From Porphyra umbilicalis (lineage: Eukaryota; Rhodophyta; Bangiophyceae; Bangiales; Bangiaceae), in NCBI GenBank assembly GCA_002049455.2, contig KV919030.1, forward strand, positions 45,192-109,191: a DNA stretch of 64,000 bases. The letters are read 5' to 3'. Positions 51,129 to 62,303 of the stretch are shown here, in pieces. The notes under the pieces are model-generated. The model had not been told where the DNA came from. It ran no database searches and was given only the letters and a program-made list of their open reading frames with translations. Numbering within the stretch: the stretch's first letter is position 1; each line of letters starts with the position of its first letter. A program made the translations under genes and the position numbers.

Positions 51129-52554
51129 AACGGCGGCGGCACCCGTTGTAGCTCCGTTGGGCATGGCGCCACGGCCAGCGGCAGTGGCTGCACCGGTGGC
51201 GCAAACGGTGCCCGCCGTGGCGGCGGCGCGCGGCGGCGTGTCGGCCCACCCGTCGCTGCAGACGCCTGGCGCCCCCTCGCCGCGGTCCAGCCGGGCCGCC
51301 CGTCGGTCGCGGGCGCCCGACGAGGCGGTGGCGCTCACGCCAGTGCCGCCAACAGTGGCACAGATGCGCTTGGTTGCGATGCCGTCGTGCGCGGTTGCGG
51401 TACCGCCCCGAGCGGCGACGGTGGAGCCGCCCACAATGACGGCGCCATCGCCCACAATGGCGGCGACACGCTCGCCGCAATCGGGAGGCACACCTGGAGT
51501 GTCGGCAGGTGTGCGGGGCGCCGGTGACTGCATCGGTGGGGGCGGGGGCAGCGGCGCCCAGCCGCCGGCAGTAGCGGATGCGGCGGCGAGGAGCACCGCC
51601 ACACAGCCCGTTGGGTCCCCGCTGGTCGCCGGCGGCGGTGGCACGGCATTGCCGCCCCGCCACACGCGGCCGCTCTTCCCCCCCCGCGTCTTCCAGCCGC
51701 TGCCGCCCGAGTTTGAGGCGTTCTCTTTTACCCCCGCGTTGTCTCCACAGGACCTTGTGGACGTCATCTCGACGGTGCTCGAGGGGATGACCGCGGCAGA
51801 CGTGGGGCAGCTGCCGTGGACGCTCAACGCAACGTGGTACAACGACCGGTGCTGGAGGTCGTGGGCCTATGGCGCCTCCACGCTCCTCTTCACCTTGTCG
51901 TTTACCGCCCACCTGCGCGCGGTGGCAGACGCGGCGGCGGAGCACGCGGCATGGTTCCCGTCGGCCCCATCGATGGCGGTGGCGCAGCACGCGGGAGTCG
52001 TGGCTTCCCGCGCAGAGCAGCTGATGCACGGCTCGCGGCGGGACGAGACGCGGCCGCAGCCGCTCGTGGTCATCCCCGCCGGGTGGGTGGCCGCCCGCCC
52101 ACCCGCCCACTTGTCGTGCTCGGTGTTTTATGGGCGGAATCCGCCGCCGCGGCCCGTGTCGGGCCGCCTGATAGACGTGCGGGACACGCTGGCGCCGCTG
52201 GTTGCGCGCGGCGACGTGTCGTCGACGGTGCTGCTGTTGGGCCTCGTCTTGTTGCAGCGTGCGTCGGCGTCGGCGGCGGCCGCGGCGCTCAGCGGCTGGA
52301 CGGTCGGGCGGCTGTTGCCGGCGGCGATGGAGCTCGCCGCGCAAATGTGCGGCGCCGCGGCGGTGCGCAAGTGGCCCCGTGGGCGGTCGCGGGAGGTGGG
52401 GATGGGGGAGATCCGAGACGCGCGCGAATTGAGGGTCGTGGTGGCGGCGCTGTGTCGGATCCTCGACGGGAACCTGGTCGTATGGCCGCATGAGATGTCG
52501 GCCCACACGTGGCTGCTCTTCGACGAGTATGACAAGCGAAAACCGGCCTGGTGA
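50038..52554 (+). CDS. Pro/Ala-rich protein with internal repeats and a divergent cyclin-box-like C-terminus
   Basis: The conservative start at 50038 (MNRSTMPGG) gives 838 aa; more N-terminal sequence may lie in a different frame before a C run. Residues about 184-375 hold three imperfect repeats of 61-68 residues, each beginning GGRS(A/T)GA.A and continuing TAR.RS..P.V.PAAPPK. The C-terminal 290 residues are ordered. There, LAPLVARGDVSSTVLLLGLV and LLQRA are followed by LSGWTVGRLLPAAMELAAQM and EIRDARELRVVVAALCRILD, then LVVWPHEMSAHTWLLF. These line up with the cyclin box of the Pho80-like cyclin at 26343 (spacing and LDRL, MHRLLLAA, LEVETLRRLDW positions), though identity is low. Call it cyclin-like by inference. 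Kinase-binding residues cannot be confirmed. An earlier patch (ATWYNDRCWRSWAYGAS) is unique. Confidence 0.6.
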
Positions 52555-52598
52555 GGTCGTGTGTGGCGACGGAGTGTGGCGACTGAGGCCTTTTCTTG

Positions 52599-52727
52599 TT
52601 GTGCTTCTCACAAAAACTGGACCTCGGTGCATCAGCTTCCGTTGCAAAATCACTGTTTCATTGGCTCAGGGGGCGGTTCATGATGCTGAAGCGGATGTTG
52701 CGGATCCAGTTTTTGTGAGAAGCACAA
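52599..52727. mobile_element. 129-bp hairpin element with perfect 23-bp inverted repeats
   Basis: TTGTGCTTCTCACAAAAACT plus GGA at 52599-52621 is exactly complementary to 52705-52727. Inner sequences are also partly complementary (GCATCAGCTTCC and GATGCTGAAGCGG). No clear target duplication. It lies 45 bp after the cyclin-like gene's stop, so it is probably in its 3' UTR. Confidence 0.75.
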
Positions 52728-54137
52728 TAGCATTTCCTTCGTTCTTGAGGTTGCGGGCGCAGCCTCACATGTTTGGGTGAGATGAATTCCAGGCACGTGC
52801 GTACAATACCCTGGCCTTCAGGGCCGTGGCGCGCTCGGCGACGCATTGACACCGGGCACGCCGGCCGGCTCTATGGCCGCGAGCGCGCACGGGGGCACGT
52901 ACAGCCACGTTGCCGTGGTGGGGGGGGCGTCGGGCGGGGAAAGGGGTGCCGTCTCCGCCACCGCAGCGGCGGCGGCCCGCCGGCGTCGCGCGGCGCCCAC
53001 GGGCGAGGCCGTCACTCCGCCGCGCAGCGCACCTGCGCACGGCGGGCAGGGCGGCCGACGCGGCGCACGGGCGGGCGGGTGGGACTGATCGCCGCGCGAC
53101 GAGGCGCCTGTAACCGCGCCGCTAGATGGCGTCAACAACCGCCGACGCGCCGCCGCAATAGAAGACGGCGCGCAGACACGATCACCCACGGGTCATGGTG
53201 GGCGCGTCAAGCCCCGCAAGTCGCTGCGCGCGGTCACCGCGCGCAACTCGGGGCGGTAGAGGGGGCACGGGGGCAGGCGCCGTCCGGGCCCAGTGACCCC
53301 TATGGCAGGACAGTCCTTCTCAGCCACGTAACTCCATTCGCTTTTAGCGTCATCGCGACCCTTCCAACACTGACACGCCCTCAGATCCCTGAGGACACGA
53401 ATGCAGACTGCCACCTCTGAAACGGAGAGCAAGTCCCTTGATCTAAGTATATGTGTGCATCACTACACTTTGAGAGCACCCTGTCCTAAAGGCCAGGGAA
53501 AAACGTGGGCTTGCACTTTTTCAAGAAAACACGAAATATTTGGGCCGAAATTATGCAGGTGAGTTGCAGATTGATGCCTCGCCGCTGCGCCTGCCCAGCG
53601 CTACCAACACCGTGGTGGCACTTTCTCATTCTCATGTGCATGTGCCTGTCGCAAAGCCGCCGCCAACAGCAATGGCTGGATGCCGGTGGCACGCCGGGGC
53701 GTCCAGCCCAGAGACGCAACTTCCGTCTTGGGAACGCAGCGGCCGTGTCGGCCACCAGGACAGCAGCTGAGACAACCAGACGGGAACTGGTGGGACGCGG
53801 CGCACGCGCGACTGGGCTTCATTCTGGGGAGGAAGCGGTCTGGCTGCTCCCACGCCCGCGCTTCCTCGACAGAAGCACAAGAACCGCAGTGACATCAGGG
53901 AGAGAATCCAACCCATCGGGCTCCGTCGTCGACCGCGTCGGCGTCGGCATCGACAGCTCCCACACCAGCCCACCGCCACAAGGGCCCGGGCAAAATAAAA
54001 AAGAGCACACGCGCCCACGGACACGCACACACCTCAAACCGCCGCTCACACCAAACCGCCCCCCACAGGGACACCCTCCTCGCGCCCCCCGCCCCCCCCC
54101 CCCCCCCCCGCGTCCACACCCACACGCACGGCCGACG
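52728..54137. other. Intergenic, no credible gene
   Basis: Mixed GC content; short ORFs without domains on both strands. Ends at the 3' side of the secreted Cys-rich gene, where a long C run occurs near 54088-54107. Confidence 0.4.
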
Positions 54138-54980
54138 CTACGCGCCACCGCACTGCCACCCCGTGCACCGCCCCGACGCGTCGTCGCAGTAAAAGTAGTC
54201 CCAACACACCGCATCCCGCCGCTTGCACGTCGAGCACGGGGTCACAAAGTAGCGGCACGTCGGCCGCTCACTCCCCCACCCCGTCCGACAGTAGAGCCCC
54301 GCGCTCGTGTCGCAGTAGAGGCCAAAGTCGCAAAACTCGCCGGGGCCCGACGGGAAGGACGACGGCGGGCCGGGCGTCACGTTGGGCGGCGGCGCACCGG
54401 CGGTGGCGGGCGGCGCCGGCGGCGGCAGCGGGAAGGAGGTTGGCGGGCGGGTGGTGCCCGCAGAGGTGCCCCCTTGGTTGGTGTTGGTGTTGGTGTTGGT
54501 GTTGGTGCTGGTGGCGGGCGGCGGCGGCGGCGCAGGTGGGGCCGGCGGCGCCGGTGCCGGCGCCGGCGCCGGCGCGGGCGGTGCCGGCGCCGGCGGTGCC
54601 GGCGCGGGCGGTGCCGGCGCGGGCGGCGCCGGCGCGGGCGGCGGCGGCGGCGGCGGCTGCCGCCGCGGCGGCGGCGGCGGCGGCGGCCGCACCGGCACGG
54701 GAATGATGCACGGCCCGCGGGAGGAGCGCTCGACGGCGGGGATGCCCCAGCGCCCAAAAAAGCCGCCCCAGCCCCGGAAGCGGCGGCCCGACCCCGACCC
54801 GCCGCACCCGTTGGACGACCGGTCGACGGCGGGGAGGGTAAAGCCGCCGCGCCCCCCGCCGCCGCCCTTGTACCCGTGGACGCCCGCAGCCGCCACAGAC
54901 GCCGCGGCGACGCCCGACGCGGCGGCAGCGGCGGCGGCGGCGAGCGCCACCGCCACGGCGGTCGCGCGGAAGCGCCCCAT
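54138..54980 (-). CDS. Secreted Pro/Ala-rich protein with Cys-rich C-terminal domain
   Basis: Single exon, 280 aa. A signal peptide is clear (MGRFRATAVAVALAAAAAAA, then AAGVHG). Next come a Gly/Phe/Trp-rich part (RRFRGWGGFFGRWGIPAVER) and Pro-Ala repeats of the PAPPAPAPP type. An Asn-Thr repeat (TNTNTNTNTN) and a Pro/Ser linker follow. The last 63 residues hold ten cysteines: CDFGLYC, LYCRTGWG, PTCRYFVTPCSTC, AVCWDYFYC, GRCTGWQC. This suggests five disulfides in a small extracellular domain. The layout resembles hydroxyproline-rich wall proteins or matrix adhesives. I do not recognise the Cys pattern as a named family. Expected location: cell wall or extracellular matrix. The GC-rich repeats make length polymorphism likely. 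Confidence 0.72.
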   Translation of the reverse strand: MGRFRATAVAVALAAAAAAAASGVAAASVAAAGVHGYKGGGGGRGGFTLPAVDRSSNGCGGSGSGRRFRGWGGFFGRWGIPAVERSSRGPCIIPVPVRPPPPPPPRRQPPPPPPPAPAPPAPAPPAPAPPAPAPPAPAPAPAPAPPAPPAPPPPPATSTNTNTNTNTNQGGTSAGTTRPPTSFPLPPPAPPATAGAPPPNVTPGPPSSFPSGPGEFCDFGLYCDTSAGLYCRTGWGSERPTCRYFVTPCSTCKRRDAVCWDYFYCDDASGRCTGWQCGGA

Positions 54981-55726
54981 GACCCCCGCCCGGCGCCGAC
55001 CGTGTGCGGAAAAGGGAAGGGGGGGAAAGGGGGGGGGGGGGGGAGGGGAGGGGAAGGGAGGGGAGGGGACGGCAGAGGAAAGACCGTCGCACCGCACACC
55101 CGCGCGCGGCCGACGAAAGGCGGTCGGGCGGTGGCGCGGCGGGCGCGTCGTGCGGTGGCGGGGGCGTGGACGGCCCGCCCCCGCGCCCCCCCGCCGCCGC
55201 CCCCCGTCTTAACCTCCCCCCCGCCGCCGCCGCCGCCGCCGCCGGTGCGGGCGCCGCCCGCCGCGTCGTCGGCGGCGGCCGTGGGGGGTGCCCCCCCGCG
55301 GCCGCCGCCCGCGCCGGGCGCCCGCGACGGGCGCCGCCCCGCGGCGGCGGGGCGTGCGGCGCGCCCGCGCGGGACCCGCGGGCCCCCGCCGACGCGCAGA
55401 CGGCCGCGCGGCGCGCGCCGCGCGCGCCCGTGGCCGCCCTCCGCCTGCGGTGCGCGGCGGGCAGACGCGGCGCGGCCGGCCGCGGGTGCCGCCGCCGCCA
55501 CGCGGCCGGGGGAGGCGGGGGGGGGAGAAAGAGCCCCATGGGGCCCCCGCGTGGGCGGCCCCCCCGCCGCCCCCAACCGCGGCAGCGTCGACGCGGCGGC
55601 GCGCGGCGGCGGCCGCCGCCGCGCGGTGCGCGGCACCCGCGCCACCGCGCGTGGCAGCGAGAGGCGGCGGCGGCGGCGGCGGCGACGGGGACGGGGGTGG
55701 GGACGGGGGCGGCAGCGGCGGCGGCG

Positions 55727-55758
<32 letters not shown>

Positions 55759-56587
55759 AGCGGCAGCAGCGGCGGCGGCGCTCGGCGTCATTGGCACCCC
55801 CATGGCGGCGCCGCCGCGGCACCGCCGCCGCGGCGGCGGCGCCACGGCGGCGGCATCCACGGTGGGGGTGGCCCCCCCCTTCCCCCCCCCCGGCGGGGCG
55901 CGCGCCCCCGGTCGCGCGCCGCCGCCGGCGGTCCGCGGCGGGGCGGGCGGCGGGGGCGGGGGGTACCCACGGGGGGCCGCTCCGGCGGGGCCCCCCGCGG
56001 GGGCGCCCGCAAGGGGGGGGGCGCCGCGCGCCGGCACGGAGGGGGGGGGGGGGACGGCGGGGGCGCCCACGGGGGCGCCGCGCCCGCCCGCGGCGGGGGG
56101 GGCGGGGGGCGCCCGCGTGCGGGCGGCGCGCCGCGCGCCGCGCGGCGCCGCAGGCGTGCCGCGCGTGGGCAGCGCGGCAGGGGGGCGGCGAGGCGATCGC
56201 CCCCCCCGACACGGTCGCCGCGGCGCGCGGCTGGTCGCAGCCGCCACCCCCCACGCGGCGCGCGAGTGTCAGTCAGCGCGTGGCGGCGCCATTTTTTTCA
56301 CCCGCCACACCCGTGGGACGCGCCGCCGGAAGCGGCCGACGCCACGGGTGGCGCTGTCAGACGCCGGGGTGGGTCCCCCATGCGTCTCCTTGCGGGCAAA
56401 CACAGGGGGAACACCAACGCATCTCTGCACACATACAATGAGAAGCGCACAAACGGCCTGCGTGCCGAGCGGCGCCGGGGCGCCGCGCGCACTGTCGCCC
56501 ACGCCCACCTCGCAAAAAACACAACAACAACAAAAAGCCCTACGGTCCGCCTCCACCCCGCCGCGCGACGGTAGCCACGCAGCCCCC
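54981..56587. other. Extremely GC-rich low-complexity stretch, no credible gene
   Basis: All six frames are nearly stop-free and read as Ala, Gly, Pro or Arg runs. A CGG/CGA trinucleotide cluster lies at about 55660-55790 and many G runs occur near 55020-55060 and 55860-56110. It probably includes the promoter of the secreted protein and the 3' side of the malate dehydrogenase gene. Confidence 0.4.
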
Positions 56588-57882
56588 TCACTTGCGCCCC
56601 TTCTTGCCCTTCCCCCCCGCCGCCTTGGGCAGCAAGTGACGCACGCCGTCCCGCTCAGACAGCAGCTCCTTGCGGGTCGCGTCCATCATGCTCGCCGAAA
56701 AGTCGTCGGGCTTGGGCAGCCCGCCGACGCGCTGGTAGACGCCCTTGCCCGCGCACGTCACGGGCACCGAGTACCAGAGGCCCTCCTCCACCCCGTAGCT
56801 CCCGTCCGACGGGATGCCCATGCTCAGCCACGCGTCGCCGGCGCCCACGACCAAATCCCGCATGTGGTCCACCGCCGCGCTCGCCGCCGACGCGGCCGAC
56901 GACGCGCCGCGGGCGTCAATGATCGCGGCGCCCCGCTTCTGCACGTCGGGGATAAAGGTCTTTTTGACCCACGCGTCGTCGCCAATGGCCTTGAGCGCCG
57001 GCTGTCCCCGCACGGTCGCGTGCGTCAGGTCGGGGTACTGCGTCGCCGAGTGGTTGCCCCAAATGACCACCCGCTCCACGTCCCGCACGTGCGCGCCGGT
57101 CTTGGCCGCCACCGCCGCGGCGGCGCGGGACTGGTCGAGGCGGGTCATGGCCATGAATTGGGCGGGGGACAGGTCCGGCGCGTTGGCCGACGCGACGAGC
57201 GCGTTGGTGTTGGCGGGGTTGCCGACGACCAGGACGGACACGTCCCGCGCCGCCGCCGCGTTGAGCGCCGCCCCCTGCGCCGCAAAGATGGACGCGTTGG
57301 CGGTCAGGAGGTCGCCCCGCTCCATGCCCTTGCTCCGCGGGCGGGCGCCGACGAGGATGGCCAGGCCGGCGTCGCCAAAACCAGCCTCCAAGTCCGTCGT
57401 GGACTGGACCGATCGCAGCAGGGGGAAGGCACAGTCGGCAAGCTCCATGGTCACGCCCGACAGGGGCTTCATGCCGGGCTCCGTCTCAATCAGCTGCAGG
57501 TTGACCGGCTGGTTGGGGCCGAGCATGTCCCCGCTATGGACGCAACAGCAGCCATCATCACCACAAGATGGGGTACGGAGACAACACGGGGAGGGCCCAC
57601 AACAAGGCAGGGACTGTCAGGACCCACTTTCATGAGCATCAGGCGACGTCCACGCAGGCCGCCTAAGCACAGGGAAAGCAACCGCTACATAAGCCAAAGC
57701 GACCGAATCGTCTCACCGACAAGGAGCCAAGTAGCTGTCACACAAACGAACCTCGCGATGCGCATCAGGAGGGCATAGCCGATGGCGCCGGCCGCTCCGG
57801 TGACCGCGACATTGATGGGCTTCTTCTCAGTAGCGGCGGCAGCCGAGGAGGCAAACCGCCGGGCAAGCAGACGAGAAGCCAT
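56588..57882 (-). CDS. MDH: Malate dehydrogenase with organelle presequence
   Basis: The enzyme interconverts malate and oxaloacetate with NAD(H). Exon 1 is 57882-57752 and exon 2 is 57533-56588, joined inside a Ser codon (358 aa). The 218-bp intron starts GTTCGT and ends ATAG. Residues 1-20 ([20 protein letters not shown]) look mitochondrial. The NAD-binding loop is [20 protein letters not shown]. Then come [42 protein letters not shown] with the substrate arginines, [13 protein letters not shown], and the catalytic histidine in [14 protein letters not shown]. This is the cytosolic-type (group 2) MDH sequence joined to a targeting presequence. The C-terminus ends in a lysine-rich tail (GGKGKKGRK), unusual for the family. 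Confidence 0.95.
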
Positions 57883-59277
57883 GATCGACGAGGACACAAC
57901 AATGTTGGAAAGAGCGATGGTCGCAGGGATCACCAATGGTTGGCGGTGGGGCACCAGGATCAGCAGGTGGATGGGGCAGGTGGCAGTGGACGTCCGCAGG
58001 CAAGGTGGGACCCAAGTCGAAGCCGCCGGCTGCAGCGATCGTGGTGGATGCAGTTACTTCCTTGGGACAGGAGCAACCAAATGGTCGGAATTATGAGAGA
58101 AACTGTAAGGAGAGCCGACAAGCACGCATGCGGACGAAGGCATCACCTGCCTCCGGTGCTTCCTCTCTCCCTCTCCCAAACCGTTCCCGCTCTCTTGCTC
58201 GCCTCGGGCGCGATGGAGACCAGCGGCTTGAAATCTGTGGGCGACGACATGTGCCGGTAGCCGTTGTGTGGCCGGCGGCAGCTGGCCGCAGCACCAACCT
58301 GTTGCGTCAGAGGAGCTGGTACCATCTACTCATGGCTGTCCACCAGAGATTATTTGGTTTCATGGTCTGCTTGAGGCCTCTTGCCGTGCACGCGCTGGCA
58401 CACGGCCGAGTATTAAGACCAGCCTAGTGTCTGCGATGGCTGTGGGGAAAGAGAGGCCCTCCGTCGTGCTTGTGCGCTCCTTAACGCCCCCCCGTCATGA
58501 TCGGCTGCCGTCCTCGTTTTCTCTTGGGGGGGCGGGGACCCGCGTTGCGTGGGTGGCTCTGCGCCTGACCTGCCCGAGGAGGGGGGTGCGGGCGGCCAGT
58601 CCCGGACGGTTACCGCTTTGGGTGGTCTACAGCGCGCCCACTCCCACCTTCTAAGCGGGAGAGGGCTGTGTTGCGTGGCTCGGAGGCCCTGCGCCGCACG
58701 GCTGGCGGGAAGCGTTGTCGGGAGGCTGTGTGGCTGCGTGCTTTCTGCTGGTTCATGTGTCCTGTGCGGGTGGTCATCGCATCGAATCTCAAGCTGCGGA
58801 GGTTGGACGTGTGTTTTGCCTTGCCCAGAGTTTCCTGGTTACACTGACCTCCACCCCCAAACTGCAGCTCGCACCGGGCCTGCTCTCCCTCGCAGTGGAG
58901 CCGGAGGGGACGTACCCACGGTCGCCACCACACGTGCATGACGGTAGCTGCCGGTGGGGTTGCGTCGGTGTTCCATTCGAGCGCCTCCTCGTCCCCTACA
59001 TCGACGACGTCAACGACGCTGGGCTTCCGCTATTCGTGCACGCTGCTTGGGAGGTCGCTGTGGTGACGTTTGGGCTTCTGAACATTGTGTTTGCTGTTGG
59101 TCGTCGCCACTCCTTGCAGCGTGCGTGCCCCTGTGTTGTCGGCGGTGTGCGGCGCCACTTCTCCCCGGTGTGGTATCAGTTTTCTTGGTCGACCATCTGG
59201 GGCGCACTACGCTCGTCCCGCCGTCCTCATCTCGGGCACTGGTGGTAGCGGCGGGACTTGCCGACGAGGTGGGCGAC
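57883..59277. other. Divergent intergenic region
   Basis: Between the MDH start (-) and the unknown gene start (+). An ORF at 58715-59248 has no domain. The last 300 bp before 59278 are T-rich in parts and could include a 5' UTR intron. No gene supported. Confidence 0.4.
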
Positions 59278-60810
59278 ATGAACTGCAGGGCCAAGCCACC
59301 CCCCCGTCAGCCATATCCCGCGGCACCCAACCAGGGGTTTCGGGGAAGGAGCAGCGATGACAACAGCTTTGGGAGCGCCGGCAGCGGCGGCGGCTTTGAG
59401 CCAGCCAGCAGGGAGGGAGGCGCGCGGAACTATGACGAACCGTCGACCATCACGCTCATCAAGTCCATCAAGGGGTTGGCCGACTTTGGGCTCGGCACGC
59501 TCGACTCGCTCGCGACGGAGTCGCTGCGGTCCCCGCGGTCGCGCAACCCCACCACCGCGGAGGGACAACGCAAGGCGGTGATGGGGCGCGCCGCACCCCC
59601 ACGCTTCCCGTGGATCGCTCGCCGCCGCCACCTCCGTCGGTCGGCAGAGGGCGGCCGGTTGGAGGGGGAGGCCAAGGCCAAAGACGGCAGGTGTGGAGAG
59701 GGGGTCAAGGCCAAGAGAGGCGTCATTGAAGCCGACATTACCCCCATCTTGCACACCAACGCCTTCTCGTCCTTTGTCAACAAGGTGCGCGCTCTGCCGA
59801 ACCGGTCTTCCAACAAACGGGCGGCCGCGGTGGCGCCATCTACGGCAATCGACGTTGGCTCCGCCGCCGTTGCCACACGGTCCGCCGACGCTGCGGCTGC
59901 TGTGGCAGCCGCGGCCCCGGTACCGGTACGGAGGCAACGCAAAGCCATCACGAGTGGCCCGTCTGGCGCGTCAGCGGAGGCTGACGCGTTCGCGGGCTGG
60001 CAGGACGACAAGCTCGTGGCGGTGCATGCTGCGGACGGGAAGCGGGGTGGTCTTGGGCGGGATTCCTCCAGGGACCGTCAGCGGCATTCCGGCACGGCCG
60101 AGTCGTCGGCACCCCCCTTTCCCGTGCCGTCGACGGTGTCCAACGGGCGGTTGGCGGCGTCGATGAGCGACGATGCGGGACACAATTACCTCAACCGCTG
60201 GGGGTCGAGCGCCCTCAGTGGTGACGTGGACCGGTCGACCGGCGAGGTCAGCGAGCGGGGCTTCCTCGGGCGGCTGTACAGCAAGTTGGGGGTGAGCGTG
60301 GACCGCACGCCGGTCAGCGATGACGATGTGGAGTTGAGCGAGGACGAGCACGAGTCGGACGAGGAGGGCGCCGCAGGTGGAGAGAACACCTCTGAAGCGC
60401 AGAGGTTGAAACAGTCGCGGCTGGGACCCGTGCCATCCCTCTACCACGTACGTTTTGCGTTCCTAATGCTTGCGGCCTGTCTATACTCTGCGACTGAGAT
60501 AGCCGAGGTCAGGGGGGGACTTGTTTTGCATGAACGAGGGTGGTGGGTGCTATCTACTGGTGTTGCGTGTCTAGGCATCTTTGCCGTACCGTGCTCAGCC
60601 TGACCGCTGACATGTGTTTTGTGCTGCTCCTGCCACCACGCGCGTTGTATGCTATGGCGTGTGTACTTTGTCTGCCGATGTGGGGGGGGGCTTGCTGCTA
60701 CATGTTCACAGGATGACTTCATCTCCTTTCAGACCAAGGCCAACAAGGCGGGACCAGCAGCAAAGAAGGCCAGCAAGGCAGGCGGACGCATTCTCGCCAT
60801 CCGCCCTTGA
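59278..60810 (+). CDS. Unknown two-exon protein, Ala/Arg-rich with acidic cluster
   Basis: I do not recognise this gene. Exon 1 is 59278-60447 and exon 2 is 60712-60810, joined in phase 0 (422 aa). The 264-bp intron starts GTACGT and ends TTCACAG. Visible parts are a Pro/Gly-rich start (MNCRAKPPPRQPYPAAPNQG), then TITLIKSIKGLADFGLGTLD. ADITPILHTNAFSSFVNKVR follows, and later RGFLGRLYSKLGVSVDR. An acidic stretch (DDDVELSEDEHESDEEG) precedes the conserved-looking end SLYHDDFISFQTKANKAG and a basic tail. No membrane helix is seen. The acidic and basic blocks suggest a nuclear or cytosolic scaffold, which is only inference. Its stop is 97 bp from the stop of the convergent sulfotransferase. Confidence 0.6.
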
Positions 60811-60907
60811 GCCGTTGGTGAGGTGTGAGTCGTAGGCGCATCACTATGAACAAAGACCGTGCACCGTGGTGTCAATGAGGTTATCGTGCCAAAAAGCCGA
60901 CACGAGG

Positions 60908-62303
60908 TCACAACAGCCACCCCGCGCCCCCATCATCCATGCGGCCCCACGACAGCACCCGCCCGTCGCCGACGGCGCAGCCCCCCACGACCGCCCGGTA
61001 CTCGCGGTCCCACTGGCGCAGCAGCCCCTCCCCCGCGTCCGCCTTGTCCCGCCGCTTGTCTTGCATGCTGTTGTGCCGCACCGCCGCTTCGGTGCCATTG
61101 ACGCGGACGCGGAGGAAGCGGGCGAGCCGCCCGTACTCGCGCCCCCCGTCGAGGTGGTCGAGCGCCTCGAGTTGCAGCTCGAGCGCTTGGCCGTCGGCCA
61201 AGCGCGTGCGCAGGCGCTGCCACCGACACTCCACGTCGTCGACGTACCACAGGTAGCGCTGGAAGCGGTTGAGGCGCGCCCAGTCGGCGGCGCCGACGCG
61301 CAGCGCCACAAACGGCGCCGACGGGGGGGGGAACCAGCGGAGGCCCCGCGTCGACGGGGGCCGCCCGGCGGGGGCCCCCGCCGCCCCCGCCGCTGCCGCG
61401 GGCGCGTCGGCCGGCACGGCCACGTCGGCCGTCCACGCGTCCTCCTCGGGCGGCCCGAGGGCCATCAACGACACGGCGGTGGCGAGGCGCTCCCGCCGCA
61501 GGCGCACCACCCGCAGGCGGCCGCCGAGCGCGTCGGCGAGCGCCGGCCCGAGCCCGTACGCCAGCGGCACGTGCCCCGTGTAGACGGCGGTGTGGGCGGC
61601 GGGCGCCGCCGCCGCCGCCGCCGCCGACGCGGCGGCGAGGCGCTCACGCAACGCGGGCAGCAGCGCCCGCCGCACGTGGCGCGCGGCGGCCACGTCAAAG
61701 GCGGCCACCGTCGGCAGCGCCGCCAACCGCCGGTACGTGCGGGTGACAACGTCGCGGGGGCGGAGCGTCGGGGACTCTGCCTCGTGGGTGACCGCCGCCT
61801 CGGGCGCCGAGCCGAGCACCCGCGCCAGGTGCTGCGTGCCACACCGGCCGGTGGAGAAGACAAAGGCAAAGACGGGGGCGGGGGCGGGGGTGGGTTCCCC
61901 AGCCGCCCCGCCGGGGGGGGAGCCGGCGGGGGGGGGCACCACGCGCGCCGCGCGCCGCGCTCTGGCGGCTGGCCGCGTCGTCGACCGCCGCCGCCGCCGC
62001 CGCCGAGCCCCGCCCCCGCCCCCCCGTCGACGCGTCGCTGGCGCGCCCGCCGGAAGGGGCGGTGGTGGAAGCAGCGGGAGCGCCCGCCGACTGCACGCGC
62101 CCGTGAAAGTGCATTAGGAGGCCCGCCAGGAGCAGCAGGCAGACCGCAGCGGCGGCAACGCCGGCGACGCGCCGCGTCGGGATGCTGCTGCGGCCGTCAC
62201 CGGGGGGGCGGGCCCGCCGGCCAGTGCCGGGGGAGAGCCCATTCCCGGGGAGTCGAGCCGACGAGCGGGTGCCACGCCCGTCACTGCCGGTGGCGCGGCG
62301 CAT
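60908..62303 (-). CDS. Golgi-type (type II membrane) sulfotransferase, one homopolymer frame break
   Basis: Sulfotransferases move sulfate from PAPS to an acceptor, here probably a polysaccharide. Start 62303 gives a short cytosolic tail and a transmembrane helix (VAGVAAAAVCLLLLAGLLMH), then an Ala/Ser-rich stem. The frame changes by one base at a 9-G run (61928-61936) and enters the catalytic domain. The PAPS 5'-phosphosulfate loop is FAFVFSTGRCGTQHLARVLG. The second half carries LRVVRLRRERLATAVSLM as the likely 3'-phosphate site, and RFQRYLWYVDDVECRW. Total about 464 aa. In a red alga, wall galactan sulfation is an attractive role but is not shown by sequence. The break looks like a homopolymer error because both halves read as one protein. 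Confidence 0.75.

Noticed and set aside
54268..56247. Very long Ala/Pro/Arg-rich open frames on both strands
   Set aside because: Several frames are open at once across GC-rich trinucleotide repeats; only the signal-peptide protein at 54138-54980 has ordered sequence.
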